Shown here piece after piece: positions 29,288-37,493 of a DNA stretch of 64,000 bases. Source of the DNA: Burkholderia sp. NRF60-BP8. Lineage in GTDB: Bacteria > Pseudomonadota > Gammaproteobacteria > Burkholderiales > Burkholderiaceae. Position numbers and translations under genes: made by a program. Positions within the stretch are counted from its first letter, which is position 1; each line of letters begins with the position of its first letter. The stretch is from assembly GCF_001522585.2 (NCBI RefSeq), contig NZ_CP013373.1:1240001-1304000 (forward strand), read 5' to 3'. The notes below the pieces were generated by a model. It was given only the letters and a program-made list of their open reading frames with translations, searched no databases and was not told where the DNA came from.

Positions 29288-30487
29288 TCAGCCGCGCCGG
29301 CCGCCGCGATGGTGGGACCAGCCGGCGAGCGCGGTAAACAGCAGGCCGGCCGCGCACATGCCGGTCCAGCCGAACGCGCGCCATGCGGCGACGCCGGCCG
29401 ACGAGCCGAGCGCGCCGCCGATGAAATAGCACACCATGTACACCGTGTTGACGCGGCTGCGCGCGTCGGGCTTCAACGCATAGATGCGCGACTGGTTCGA
29501 GATCTGCGCGGCCTGTACGCCCACGTCGAGCACGACCACGCCGATCACGAGCCCGACGAGGCTCGACCCCGACAGCGCGAAGATCACGAACGACAGCGCG
29601 AGCAGCGCGATCGCGAGCGAGATGATCGCCCGCGGGCCGCGCGTGTCCGCGAAGCGGCCCGCATACGGCGCGGCGAGGGCGCCCGCGGCCCCGACGATCC
29701 CGAACAGGCCGGCCGCCTGCGGGCCGAGATGGAACGGCGCGCCGGCGAGCAGCAGCGTGAGCACCGGCCAGAACGCGCTGAACGCCGCGAACAGCGCGGC
29801 GCCCGTCAGCGACGCCTCGCGCAGCCCGCGCAGTTCGACGGCCAGGTGCCACATCGAGCCGAGCAGCTTGCCGTACGACAGCGTCGACGTCGGCGAGCTG
29901 CGCGGCAGCCGCAACACGATCACGACGGCGAGTGCGACGAGCGCCGCGACCGATGCGGCGAACACCGCGCGCCAGCCGAAATACTCGGCGACGAAGCCGG
30001 CGGCGGTCCGCGCGAGCAGGATGCCGAGCAGCAGGCCGCTCATCACGGTGCCGACCGCGTGGCCGCGTTCGGCCGGCGGCGCGATTTCGGCGGCGAACGG
30101 CACGGCCTGCTGCGCGATGGTCGCGAGGATGCCGATCGCGAGGCTCGCGGCCGCGAGCACGGCCAGCGACGGCGCGGTGGCCGCCACGATCAGCGCGATC
30201 GACAGCCCCGCGATCTGCAGCAGGATCAGCCCGCGGCGATCGAAGCGGTCGCCGAGCGGCGCGAGCAGGAACATGCCGGCCGCATAACCGAGCTGCGTCG
30301 CGGTCGGCACCGCGCCGATCCACGATGCGCCGTCCGGAAAGGCCGAGCGGAAGCTGTCGAGCAGCGGCTGGTTGTAGTAGATGTTCGCGACCGACACGCC
30401 CGCGATCGTCGCGAGCAGCAACAGCAGGCTGCGCGAGTAGTGGGGCGAGGCGGCGTCGGTCGGACGGTCGGTGGAGGCGGTGGACAT
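29288..30487 (-). CDS. MFS transporter (YgaY/YdeA-like drug or metabolite exporter)
   Basis: The 399-residue protein has 12 transmembrane helices. It opens with GVSVANIYYNQPLLDSF, typical of one MFS subgroup, and has motif A as APLGDRFDRRGLILLQIAG. Later segments AFWPVLTLLLAG and RSRVNTVYMVCYFIGGALGSSAG are also typical. ATG 30487 begins MSTASTDRPTD, giving a short hydrophilic N-terminus. The open frame continues upstream through the tandem repeats, but those residues (Met-Cys-Arg-Leu repeats) are repeat-derived and not credible protein. It converges with the EamA gene, 21 bases apart. Confidence 0.88.
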   Translation of the reverse strand: MSTASTDRPTDAASPHYSRSLLLLLATIAGVSVANIYYNQPLLDSFRSAFPDGASWIGAVPTATQLGYAAGMFLLAPLGDRFDRRGLILLQIAGLSIALIVAATAPSLAVLAAASLAIGILATIAQQAVPFAAEIAPPAERGHAVGTVMSGLLLGILLARTAAGFVAEYFGWRAVFAASVAALVALAVVIVLRLPRSSPTSTLSYGKLLGSMWHLAVELRGLREASLTGAALFAAFSAFWPVLTLLLAGAPFHLGPQAAGLFGIVGAAGALAAPYAGRFADTRGPRAIISLAIALLALSFVIFALSGSSLVGLVIGVVVLDVGVQAAQISNQSRIYALKPDARSRVNTVYMVCYFIGGALGSSAGVAAWRAFGWTGMCAAGLLFTALAGWSHHRGGRRG

Positions 30488-30601
30488 GGCGGCAGGCACG
30501 GAGTGGGGCGGCGCGGCAGGCGGCGCACGCGTCGGGTGCGCAGGCGGGCCGGGCGCCGGTCGAGGTTGCCGATCATACCGGAGCGGCGTGAATCCTGCCG
30601 G

Positions 30602-30755
30602 CGGCGAACCGGCGAACCGGCGAACCGGCAAATCGGCAAATCGGCAAATCGGCAAATCGGCAAATCGGCACAACCGGCACAACCGGCACAACCGGCACAA
30701 CCGGCACAACCGGCACAACCGGCACAACCGGCACAACCGGCACAACCGGCACAAC
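30602..30755. repeat. Compound short tandem repeat: 3 + 5 + 10 units
   Basis: Three related units follow each other without gaps: CGGCGAAC three times (30602-30625), CGGCAAAT five times (30626-30665) and CGGCACAAC ten times (30666-30755). The common core is CGGC followed by 4 or 5 bases. It lies between two minus-strand genes, about 115 bases before the MFS start codon and 40 bases after the phosphodiesterase stop. The 10-copy block is perfect, which suggests recent slippage. Confidence 0.97.
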
Positions 30756-30794
30756 CGGCCGGCCGCCGCCGGTCACGGCACGCGCTTCACGTCG

Positions 30795-31619
30795 TCAGTC
30801 GACCAGCTCGCCAGTCGGCTCATAGAACGGATACGGCCCCGCCCCTTCGTCCACGTAGACGTGATGCGACGTCATCCCCGTCTCGGGTGCATGACGATGG
30901 ACCGCGAACGCCGGCGGTTCGAGCCGGAATGCGGACGGCGCATCGGCTCGCAGGTCGAAGGCGACCTGGTGCGCGGGCGACGGCACCGCGCACGCGAGCG
31001 TGCCGCCGAAGCGTGTGAACATCGTGCGGTGCACGTGGCCGCACAGCACGCGCTCGACGTTCGGATGACCGCGCAGCAGCGCATCGAGTTTCGCGGCGGC
31101 GGCGGGCGCGAGACGCAGCCTGTCCATGTGGCCGATGCCCGACGCGAACGGCGGGTGATGCAGCGCGACGATCACCGGCCGGTCGCGCGCGGCGTCGAGC
31201 TGCGCGGCGAGCCACGCGAGGCGCGCGTCGCACAGGTCGCCGTGGCTCGCGCCCGGCACTTGCGAATCGAGCGCGAGCACGCGCACCGCGCCGACGTCGA
31301 GCGCGTACTGCACGAATTCGCCGTCCTGCAGCTCGGCGCGATCGGCGAACGCGCGGCGCAATCCGGCGCGGTCGTCGTGATTGCCGATCATCAGGTAGTA
31401 CGGAATCTCGAGCGCCGCGAGCAGCCCGCGCAGATTGCCGTACTCCTCGTCGTGGCCGAAGTCGGTCAGGTCGCCGGTGACGAGCACGGCGTCGGGGCGC
31501 GGCACGAGCGCGTTCAGCTTCGCGATGCAGCGGGCGAGCGCGGCCGCCGTATCGACGCGCCGGTACGCGAGCTGGCCCGGGCGCTTGATGTGGAGATCGC
31601 TGATTTGAGCAAGCAGCAT
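30795..31619 (-). CDS. GpdQ-like binuclear metallophosphodiesterase
   Basis: The 274-residue protein has all calcineurin-type metal motifs: D8 and H10 (ISDLH), D50 (VTGDLTD), N80-H81 (IGNHDD), H154 (LHHPPF) and H195/H197 (CGHVH). Its overall line follows glycerophosphodiesterase GpdQ from its first residues (MLLAQISDLH) and through the conserved GxVHQV-like segment (SPAHQVAF). The related CpdA/Icc cAMP phosphodiesterases share the motifs. It is likely cytosolic, with no signal peptide. It lies 84 bases downstream of an ABC importer operon on the same strand, which suggests it hydrolyses the imported compound. Confidence 0.85.
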   Translation of the reverse strand: MLLAQISDLHIKRPGQLAYRRVDTAAALARCIAKLNALVPRPDAVLVTGDLTDFGHDEEYGNLRGLLAALEIPYYLMIGNHDDRAGLRRAFADRAELQDGEFVQYALDVGAVRVLALDSQVPGASHGDLCDARLAWLAAQLDAARDRPVIVALHHPPFASGIGHMDRLRLAPAAAAKLDALLRGHPNVERVLCGHVHRTMFTRFGGTLACAVPSPAHQVAFDLRADAPSAFRLEPPAFAVHRHAPETGMTSHHVYVDEGAGPYPFYEPTGELVD

Positions 31620-31703
31620 CGTCGTTCCTCGGAATCGTCTGGTTGTCGTCCCGGCGGCGTGCGCCGCCGTGGGGTGTTGCGTGAATGATGCCCGATCGAA
31701 GGC

Positions 31704-32735
31704 TTACGCGCCGAGCGCGATCAGGCCTTCCGGCGCGATCGTGAGGCCGACCGCCGTACCGCGTGCGAGCGCGATGCGGCCCGGTACGTCGATCACGAGC
31801 GCGTCGGGCGCCGCATGCTCGATCGTGAGCCGCGTGCGCTCGCCGAGGAACGCGCACGCGCCCACCGCGCCGCGCAGCGGCGCATGCGCGGGATCGACGA
31901 GCTGCGCATCCTCGGGGCGGAAGAACCATTCGTCGGCCGCATGCGGCGTGACGATCGCACCGCCCGTCGTTGCGAGCGCGCCGTCGCGCCACTGGCCCGC
32001 CAGCCGGTTCAGCGTGCCGATGAACTGCGCGACCGTCCGGTTCGCGGGGTGATAGTAGATCTCGCGCGGCGTGCCGATCTGCTCGATGCGGCCCGCGCCC
32101 ATCACGACGATCCGGTCGCCGAGCTCCATCGCCTCGGCCTGGTCGTGCGTCACGTAGACGGTCGTCACGCCGAGCGCGCGCAGCAGCGTGTTCATGTCGC
32201 GGCGCAGCACGTCGCGCAGCTTCGCGTCGAGCGCGGTCAGCGGTTCGTCGAGCAGCAGCACGCGCGGACGCACCGCGAGCGCGCGCGCCAGCGCGACGCG
32301 CTGACGCTGGCCGCCCGACAGTTGATCGACCGGTTTGTCCGCATGTGCGTCGAGCCGCATCATCGCGAGCAGTTCGTCAACGCGTTCGCGCAACGTGCGC
32401 GGTTCGGTCTTGCGGATCTTCAGCCCGTAGCCGACGTTGCCGCGCACCGTCAGGTTCGGAAACAGCGCGTAGTTCTGGAACACCATGCCAACCTGCCGGC
32501 GCTCGATCGGCAGCAAGGTGACGTCGTCGTCGCCGAATGCGATCTTGCCGCCGGCGTCCGGCGTGTCGAGGCCCGCGATCAGGCGCAGCGTGGTCGTCTT
32601 GCCGCAGCCCGACGGCCCGAGCAGCACGAGCGTTTCCCCGGCGCCGATCGACAGGTCGAGCGGTTCGAGCACGCGGGTGCCGCGGAACGTCTTCGCGCAG
32701 CCGGTCAGGGTGATGGGAGTGGAATCGAGTTTCAT
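31704..32735 (-). CDS. ABC importer ATP-binding protein (PotA/PhnT-like)
   Basis: The 343-residue ATPase has Walker A at 40-48 (GPSGCGKTT), VFQNYALFPNL, signature LSGGQ at 139-143 and Walker B LLLDEP at 160-165, then THDQAEAMEL. A C-terminal TOBE domain of about 100 residues (WFFRPEDAQLV and onwards) is typical of the PotA/FbpC/PhnT cluster. It is the fourth gene of a minus-strand transport operon after the binding protein and two permeases. The cluster is often named for 2-aminoethylphosphonate, polyamines or iron, so the substrate cannot be set by sequence reading alone. Confidence 0.87.
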   Translation of the reverse strand: MKLDSTPITLTGCAKTFRGTRVLEPLDLSIGAGETLVLLGPSGCGKTTTLRLIAGLDTPDAGGKIAFGDDDVTLLPIERRQVGMVFQNYALFPNLTVRGNVGYGLKIRKTEPRTLRERVDELLAMMRLDAHADKPVDQLSGGQRQRVALARALAVRPRVLLLDEPLTALDAKLRDVLRRDMNTLLRALGVTTVYVTHDQAEAMELGDRIVVMGAGRIEQIGTPREIYYHPANRTVAQFIGTLNRLAGQWRDGALATTGGAIVTPHAADEWFFRPEDAQLVDPAHAPLRGAVGACAFLGERTRLTIEHAAPDALVIDVPGRIALARGTAVGLTIAPEGLIALGA

Positions 32736-32747
32736 GTCTGCAAGAAA

Positions 32748-33650
32748 TCAGCGCGGGCGCTTCTTCGGCGCGCGCGTACCGGACGGATCGACGCCGAGCC
32801 ACTGCATCGCGACGAGCAGCGGCAGCGTCATCAGCAGGAACAGGATCGTGTATGCGCTGCCGACTTCGAGGCGCAGCGATGCATACGTATCGGCGAGCCC
32901 GACCGGCAGCGTCTTGGTGTCGGGCGTGTGCAGCATCCACGTGAGATTGAATTCGCCGATCGACAGCGTGAGCACCGCGAGCGCGCCGGCGACGATCCCG
33001 GGCCGCAGGTTCGGCAGCACGATCGTGACGAAACGCGTGACGAACGATGCGCCGAGGCTCGCCGCGCCTTCCTCGAGCGTGCGCAGGTCGGCGCCGGCCG
33101 CGACGGCCGCCACCGCGCGCACCATGAACGGCAGCGTGAACACGACGTGGCCGACGACGATGAACCACAGGCTCATCCGGAACGCGGTGAAGCCGCCGTA
33201 CACGACCAGCAGCGCGAGCGCCGAAGCCAGCCCCGGCAGCGCGACCGGCAGCACGAGCGCTTCCTCGATCGCACGCGCGATACGGCTCTTGCTGCGCGCG
33301 AGCGCATAGCCGGCCGGCACGCCGACGACGAGCACGATCGCGAGCGTCGCGAACGCGACGTAGAGCGACAGCGCGACCGAGCCGTGATACTGCTGCCACA
33401 CTTGTTCGAGCCAGCGCAGCGTGAGGCCGCTCGACAGGCCGCGGAAATAGTTGACGGTGAGGCCCGCGAGTACCGACATCACGACGGGCACGATCAGGAA
33501 CGCGCACAGCAGCAGCGTGACGCCCCATTGCAGCGTGGCGATCGCACGCGCGCCGGCGACGCGCGGCGCATGCCGCGCGACGCGCTTGGTCTGCAAGGGG
33601 GCCGGCGCGGGGGCCGGCGACGGCGCGGAAGAACCGGAAAGCGATTGCAT
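32748..33650 (-). CDS. ABC importer permease 2 (PotC/PhnV-like)
   Basis: This 300-residue protein has six transmembrane helices and the EAA loop EEGAASLGASFVTRFVTIVLPNL. A proline/alanine-rich cytoplasmic N-terminus of about 40 residues precedes the first helix (MQSLSGSSAPSPAPAPAP), longer than usual. It lies 12 bases upstream of the ATPase gene and 10 bases after the first permease gene, so it should pair with that permease to form the membrane channel. Confidence 0.87.
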   Translation of the reverse strand: MQSLSGSSAPSPAPAPAPLQTKRVARHAPRVAGARAIATLQWGVTLLLCAFLIVPVVMSVLAGLTVNYFRGLSSGLTLRWLEQVWQQYHGSVALSLYVAFATLAIVLVVGVPAGYALARSKSRIARAIEEALVLPVALPGLASALALLVVYGGFTAFRMSLWFIVVGHVVFTLPFMVRAVAAVAAGADLRTLEEGAASLGASFVTRFVTIVLPNLRPGIVAGALAVLTLSIGEFNLTWMLHTPDTKTLPVGLADTYASLRLEVGSAYTILFLLMTLPLLVAMQWLGVDPSGTRAPKKRPR

Positions 33651-33660
33651 GCGGGAATCC

Positions 33661-34485
33661 TCAGGCCGCCGCGGCGGCGGTGTGGCCGGTGAAGCGGCGC
33701 GCGAGCGCGAGCACGGCCCAGGTGACGATGCCGAGCACGATCGACAGGCCGGCCGCCGTCGCGATGTTCGCGTTCAGCGTGAATTCGGTATAGATCGTCA
33801 TCGGCAGCACGTTCAGATCGGTGGCGAGCGTGAACGCGGTGCCGAACGCGCCCATCGCGGTCGCGAAGCAGATCGCGCCGGCCGCGATCAGCCCCGGCGC
33901 GAGCGCGGGCAGCACGATGTCGACGAAGATGCGCCACGGCGACGCGCCGAGCGAACGCGCGGCTTCCTCGAGCGACCCGTCGAGCTTCGACGCGGCCGCG
34001 ATCACGGTGACGAGCACGCGCGGAATCGAGAAGTACAGGTAGCCGACGAACAGGCCCGCCACCGAATAGGCGAACACCCACTTGTCGCCGACGAGCTTCG
34101 CCGACAGCATGCCGATCAGCCCCTGGCGCCCCGCGAGCATGATCACCATGAAGCCGACGACGACGCCCGGGAACGCGAGCGGAAACGTGAGCAACGCGAG
34201 CAGCACGCGCTTGCCGGCGAATTCGCGGCGCGCGAGCAGCAGGCCGGAAACGGTCGACAGCGCGAGCGTCGCGAGCGTGACGCCCGCGGACAGCGCAACC
34301 GTCTCGCCGAGGCTCTTCATGTAACGCGCGTTGCCGAGCAGCGCCGCGTAGTGCGAGAAGAAGGCGCCGTCGGCGGACACCTGCACGAGCGCAGCCATCG
34401 GCAGCAGCCAGAACGCGGCGAATACCGCCAGCGCCGGCGCGACGAGCGCGACGCGCCAGCGCAGCGGGAAAGTCAGGTCGAGCAT
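33661..34485 (-). CDS. ABC importer permease 1 (PotB/PhnU-like)
   Basis: The 274-residue protein has six transmembrane helices and the EAA loop EEAARSLGASPWRIFVDIVLPAL, which docks on the ATPase. ATG 34485 (MLDLTFPLRWRVALVAPAL) gives a short cytoplasmic N-terminus; the frame stays open far upstream only because of GC bias. It follows the binding-protein gene by 17 bases. Confidence 0.88.
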   Translation of the reverse strand: MLDLTFPLRWRVALVAPALAVFAAFWLLPMAALVQVSADGAFFSHYAALLGNARYMKSLGETVALSAGVTLATLALSTVSGLLLARREFAGKRVLLALLTFPLAFPGVVVGFMVIMLAGRQGLIGMLSAKLVGDKWVFAYSVAGLFVGYLYFSIPRVLVTVIAAASKLDGSLEEAARSLGASPWRIFVDIVLPALAPGLIAAGAICFATAMGAFGTAFTLATDLNVLPMTIYTEFTLNANIATAAGLSIVLGIVTWAVLALARRFTGHTAAAAA

Positions 34486-34502
34486 GACGTGGGACCGGCC
34501 GC

Positions 34503-35531
34503 TTACTGCATCACTTGCAGGTACTGCTGTCCGAACGCCTGCTGGCCGGCCGCCATCTTGCCGAAGTCGACCGACTTCGCCCGCGCGTATTCGCTCGCCG
34601 GCAGGAACTTCGCGGCGACGTCGGCGCCGAGCGCCTGCGCGCGCACCGGGCGCAGGTATGCGTTGGCCCACAGCTTCTGGCCTTCGTCGGACAGCACGAA
34701 GTCGAGCACCTTCTTGCCGTTCGCGTCGTGCGGCGCACCCTTCACGAGGCTCATCACGTACGGCACCGCGATCGTGCCTTCCTTCGGGATCACGAACTCG
34801 ACGTTCGCGTTGTCCTTGTATTTCGCGCGATACGCATCGAAGTCGTAGTCGAGCAGGATCGGAATCTCGCCGGACAGCACGCGTGCATACGCGGTCTGCT
34901 TCGGTACGATCGGCGCGTTCGCCTTCAGCTTGCGGAACCAGTCGAGGCCCGGTTTGAAGTTGTCGAGGCTGCCGCCGAGCGCCTGGTTGACGGCGACCGC
35001 GCCCGCGTAACCGACGAACGCGCTCGACGGATCGAGATAGCCGACCATGCCCTTGTATTCGGGCTTCAGCAGATCGGCCCACGAACGCGGCACCGGCTTG
35101 CCGTCGAGCGCGTCCTTGTTCACGAAGAAGCCGAGCGTGCCCGAGTGAATCGCGAACCAGTAGCCTTGCGGGTCCTTCAGGTTCGCGGGGATGTCGTTCC
35201 AGTGTGCGGGCTTGTACGGCGCGATCACGCCCTTGTCCTTCGCCTGGAACGCCGACGACACGCCGAGGTAGACGACGTCGGCGACCGGGCTCTTTTGCTC
35301 GGCGATCAACTGCGCGATCGACTGGCCCGAGTTCTTGTTGTCGAACGGCACGCGGATGCCGGTCTTCTGCTTGATCGCGGCGATCTGCGCGGCCCAGTCG
35401 GCCCATTCGGGCGGGCAGTTGTAACAGATCGCCGTTTCGTCGGCGTGGGCCGCGGGGGCGCCGGCGACGAGCGCGGCGCAGGCGAGCGGCGCGGCGAGCG
35501 CGCGCAGCAGCGAGATCAGGCGAAAGGACAC
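34503..35531 (-). CDS. ABC importer periplasmic substrate-binding protein
   Basis: The 342-residue protein starts at GTG 35531, with GGAG 7 bases upstream and a signal peptide straight after (SFRLISLLRALAAPLACAALVAGAPAAHA). An in-frame ATG at 35606 would add 25 residues before the signal and is less likely. The mature part is a class II binding protein, starting DETAICYNCPPEWADWAAQI, with an unusual Cys-x-x-Cys near its N-terminus. It may form a disulphide. Other segments include ADVVYLGVSSAFQAKDKGVI and YDFDAYRAKYKDN. It heads the operon. No tyrosine pair of the iron type is seen. Confidence 0.84.
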   Translation of the reverse strand: MSFRLISLLRALAAPLACAALVAGAPAAHADETAICYNCPPEWADWAAQIAAIKQKTGIRVPFDNKNSGQSIAQLIAEQKSPVADVVYLGVSSAFQAKDKGVIAPYKPAHWNDIPANLKDPQGYWFAIHSGTLGFFVNKDALDGKPVPRSWADLLKPEYKGMVGYLDPSSAFVGYAGAVAVNQALGGSLDNFKPGLDWFRKLKANAPIVPKQTAYARVLSGEIPILLDYDFDAYRAKYKDNANVEFVIPKEGTIAVPYVMSLVKGAPHDANGKKVLDFVLSDEGQKLWANAYLRPVRAQALGADVAAKFLPASEYARAKSVDFGKMAAGQQAFGQQYLQVMQ

Positions 35532-35602
35532 GGTGAGTCTCCGGGCGAGTGGGTGTGGCGCTGGGGTGGTGTGGTATCGGTGTGCGTGGACGGGGCCTGC
35601 GG

Positions 35603-36628
35603 TCACGCCTTGCGCAAGTGCAGCTCGGCGGCCGGCGGCGCAATCGTCGCGCCGTCGCGTACCGCATGCGACAGGATCATCGACGTGCGGTCGATCGCCG
35701 CGCCGCCGATGGATTCGACGAGACGCTGCCAGGCGTGGCGGCCGATGTCGCGGTTCGGCGTCGCGACGCTCGCGAGCGGCGGCGCGAGCAACTCGCCGAT
35801 CGCGATCCCGTCGAAGCCGAGCACCGACAGGTCGTCGGGAATCGAGAAACCCGCGCGACGCAGGCCGCGCATCACGACCATCGCGAGCAGGTCGTTGCTG
35901 CAGAAGAGGGCGGTCGGGTGCGTGGCGTGCGCGGTGAGGTGCGCGAGCACCGCATCGGGCAGCTCGGGCGCGTTGAAGTCGACTTCGACGGGCGGCAACG
36001 GCGCCACGCCGATTTCCTCGAGTGCCTGCGCGTAACCGAGATGACGCTGGCGCGCGCGATCCGACGCCGCGAGCGAACCGGCCAGCATCAGCACGCGGCG
36101 ATGACCGTGCGCGGTCAGCATCTTCACGCCGTCGTAGGCGGCGCGGCGGTTGTCGACCGACACCGACGGACGGCGCTGCGTGTCGTTGTGCATCAGCACG
36201 TAGTGCGGGCCGTCGCGGTCGAGCATGTCGAGCAGCGGGTGCGTATCCGCATCGGCGACGGTGAGGATCAACCCTTCGACGCGCTGCTCGCGCAGCGTCT
36301 CGATCGCATGACGCTCGCGCGCCGCGTCGTATTCGGTCGTCATCAGGATCAGCTTGAAGCCGGCCGCGGTCGCGAGCGCATCGATGCCTTGCAGGCAGTC
36401 GGCGAACACCGGGTTCGACAGCGTTGGCACGACGACGCCGACGAGCCGCGTGCGCTCGCCGCGCAGTTGCCGGCCGAGCGGGCTCGGGCGGAACTGCAGC
36501 GTGTCGATGGCGGTGCGGATCGTCTGCAGCGTGGCGGGGCTGACCGTATGCGGCGCGTTGATCGCACGCGAAACGGTGGCGATCGAGAAGCCCGCGAGGG
36601 CGGCGACGTCCTTGATGGTCGAGGTCAT
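35603..36628 (-). CDS. LacI family transcriptional repressor
   Basis: The 341-residue protein begins MTSTIKDVAALAGFSIATVSRAIN, the classic LacI helix-turn-helix and hinge, followed by a periplasmic-binding-type sensor domain (LVGVVVPTLSNPVFADCLQGID, ALFCSNDLLAMVVMRGL, IPDDLSVLGFDGI). ATG 36628 is chosen because the HTH starts right there; the frame extends upstream without family similarity. Two AAACGTTT palindromes lie directly upstream (36644-36678), so it probably represses itself. The transport operon that begins 72 bases downstream on the same strand is its likely target, and may be co-transcribed. Confidence 0.92.
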   Translation of the reverse strand: MTSTIKDVAALAGFSIATVSRAINAPHTVSPATLQTIRTAIDTLQFRPSPLGRQLRGERTRLVGVVVPTLSNPVFADCLQGIDALATAAGFKLILMTTEYDAARERHAIETLREQRVEGLILTVADADTHPLLDMLDRDGPHYVLMHNDTQRRPSVSVDNRRAAYDGVKMLTAHGHRRVLMLAGSLAASDRARQRHLGYAQALEEIGVAPLPPVEVDFNAPELPDAVLAHLTAHATHPTALFCSNDLLAMVVMRGLRRAGFSIPDDLSVLGFDGIAIGELLAPPLASVATPNRDIGRHAWQRLVESIGGAAIDRTSMILSHAVRDGATIAPPAAELHLRKA

Positions 36629-36643
36629 GAAGTCATGCGATGT

Positions 36644-36678
36644 AAACGTTTTCGGCCGGGGAATTATCGAAAACGTTT
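36644..36678. promoter_or_regulatory. Paired LacI-type operators
   Basis: AAACGTTTTCG (36644-36654) and CGAAAACGTTT (36668-36678) form an 11-base inverted repeat. Each arm contains AAACGTTT, itself an 8-base palindrome with the central CG step that LacI hinge helices bend. They lie 16-50 bases before the repressor start codon. Confidence 0.7.
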
Positions 36679-36922
36679 GTGACTTCGCGATGACGCATGC
36701 GACGCTTGTTTCGCGATGAGCACGATACAAACGTCAGACGGTTCAGGCCGTCCGACACGCGCGGTCGATTGTATCGGCCGAAGGTGCGGCGCGGGACGAA
36801 ATCGTCGGCCGTGCGGTATCGGTGTCGTATCGGTGCCGAATGCGCGGGAGGAAACGGTGCGACGATGGCCGGTGTCGCGATGCGGCGCGGCGCAATGAGG
36901 GAACGCATGCGCCAAGCAATGG

Positions 36923-36928
36923 TAGAAT
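36923..36928 (+). promoter_or_regulatory. Probable -10 element of the tRNA-Leu gene
   Basis: TAGAAT lies 15 bases before the mature tRNA 5' end. No good -35 hexamer is visible at 16-18 bases upstream. Confidence 0.5.
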
Positions 36929-36943
36929 CGCGTCCGCCCTCTT

Positions 36944-37277
36944 GCCGGGGTGATGAAATTGGTAAACATAGCGGACTTAAACGATTGAGTGCCCGGCCGG
37001 AAACGGTCGGTGCAGAACCCTTCAAATTCGGCGAAACCCCTGATGTGCGCATCGAGGCAACGCCGAGCCAAGCCTCGCGGCACGCGCGAGGAAGGTGTAG
37101 AGACTAGACGGGGGGCACCTAAGGCGCACGGGCAGTGGTCACGCCCGCGCGCGACGGTGAAGGCATAGTCCAGCGCACGAACGGTTCGCGCACGCGACGC
37201 CGGCTTCGAAAGAAGCAGTGTGACGAAAATCCGCCGCCTTAATTGGCTTGCCGGTTCAAGTCCGGTCCCCGGCACCA
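36944..37277 (+). tRNA. tRNA-Leu(UAA), interrupted by a group I intron
   Basis: Exon 1 is 36944-36978 and exon 2 is 37226-37277, giving an 87-nt mature tRNA with encoded CCA (37275-37277). Acceptor GCCGGGG pairs with CCCCGGC (37267-37273). The D stem is ATG/CAT around AAATTGGTAAA. The anticodon stem GCGGA (36971-36975) pairs with TCCGC (37230-37234) and the joined loop is CTTAAAA, anticodon TAA. A class II variable arm (GCC, loop TTAATT, GGC) and a T arm (GCCGG, TTCAAGT, CCGGT) complete it. The intron sits between U34 and A35. Gene finders may report only fragments here. Confidence 0.95.
36979..37225 (+). ncRNA. Group I intron in the anticodon loop of tRNA-Leu(UAA)
   Basis: The 247-nt insert starts AAACGATTGAGTG and ends in G (37225), the omega-G. 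P1 forms between exon ACTT (36975-36978) and intron GAGT (36987-36990), with the hallmark U-G pair at the 5' splice site. P2 is GCCCGGCCG / CGGTCGGTGC around GAAA (36991-37013). P4 pairs TTCGGCG with CGCCGAG; the latter is followed by CCAAG as in element Q. Element R is at about 37098-37118 (TAGAGACTAGACGGG) and S at about 37162-37171 (GGCATAGTCC), pairing as P7 through GACTA/TAGTC. The layout follows the cyanobacterial tRNA-Leu(UAA) IC3 introns. No homing endonuclease ORF is present. Confidence 0.93.
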
Positions 37278-37313
37278 TCGATCGCCCGACGCGATTCGAT
37301 TCGATGAAGGTGT

Positions 37314-37351
37314 AAAAAACCCGCGAGAAATGCAGCGCTCGCGGGTTTTTT
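37314..37351 (+). terminator. Intrinsic terminator of the tRNA-Leu gene
   Basis: AAAAAACCCGCGAG pairs with CTCGCGGGTTTTTT around a 10-base loop. It lies about 37 bases after the encoded CCA and would also work on the minus strand. Confidence 0.92.
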
Positions 37352-37493
37352 GTTTGGTGCGGATGCATGCAGCGGCACGCGCGTGCGGCTCGCGCTGCGC
37401 GTCGATGCGACGAAAGCGCCGCCATGTGATACTTGGCACGCGCGTCTTACCGACGCATTCCAACGCAGTTCGCCTCTCGCCATCCCATCCGTC

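Noticed and set aside
30488..30754. N-terminal extension of the MFS gene with Met-Cys-Arg-Leu repeats
   Set aside because: Purely the translation of the tandem repeat; the conserved MFS start is at 30487.
30602..30755. Possible CRISPR array
   Set aside because: Units are contiguous with no unique spacers and are only 8-9 bases long.
34486..35667. One 668-codon fused binding protein-permease
   Set aside because: The upstream half is the wrong frame of the binding-protein gene, which is clear in its own frame with a signal peptide; the permease starts at 34485.
36944..37277. tRNA gene as an integration site of a genomic island
   Set aside because: No integrase gene, no repeated tRNA 3' end and no change to accessory genes downstream; the insert is the intron itself.
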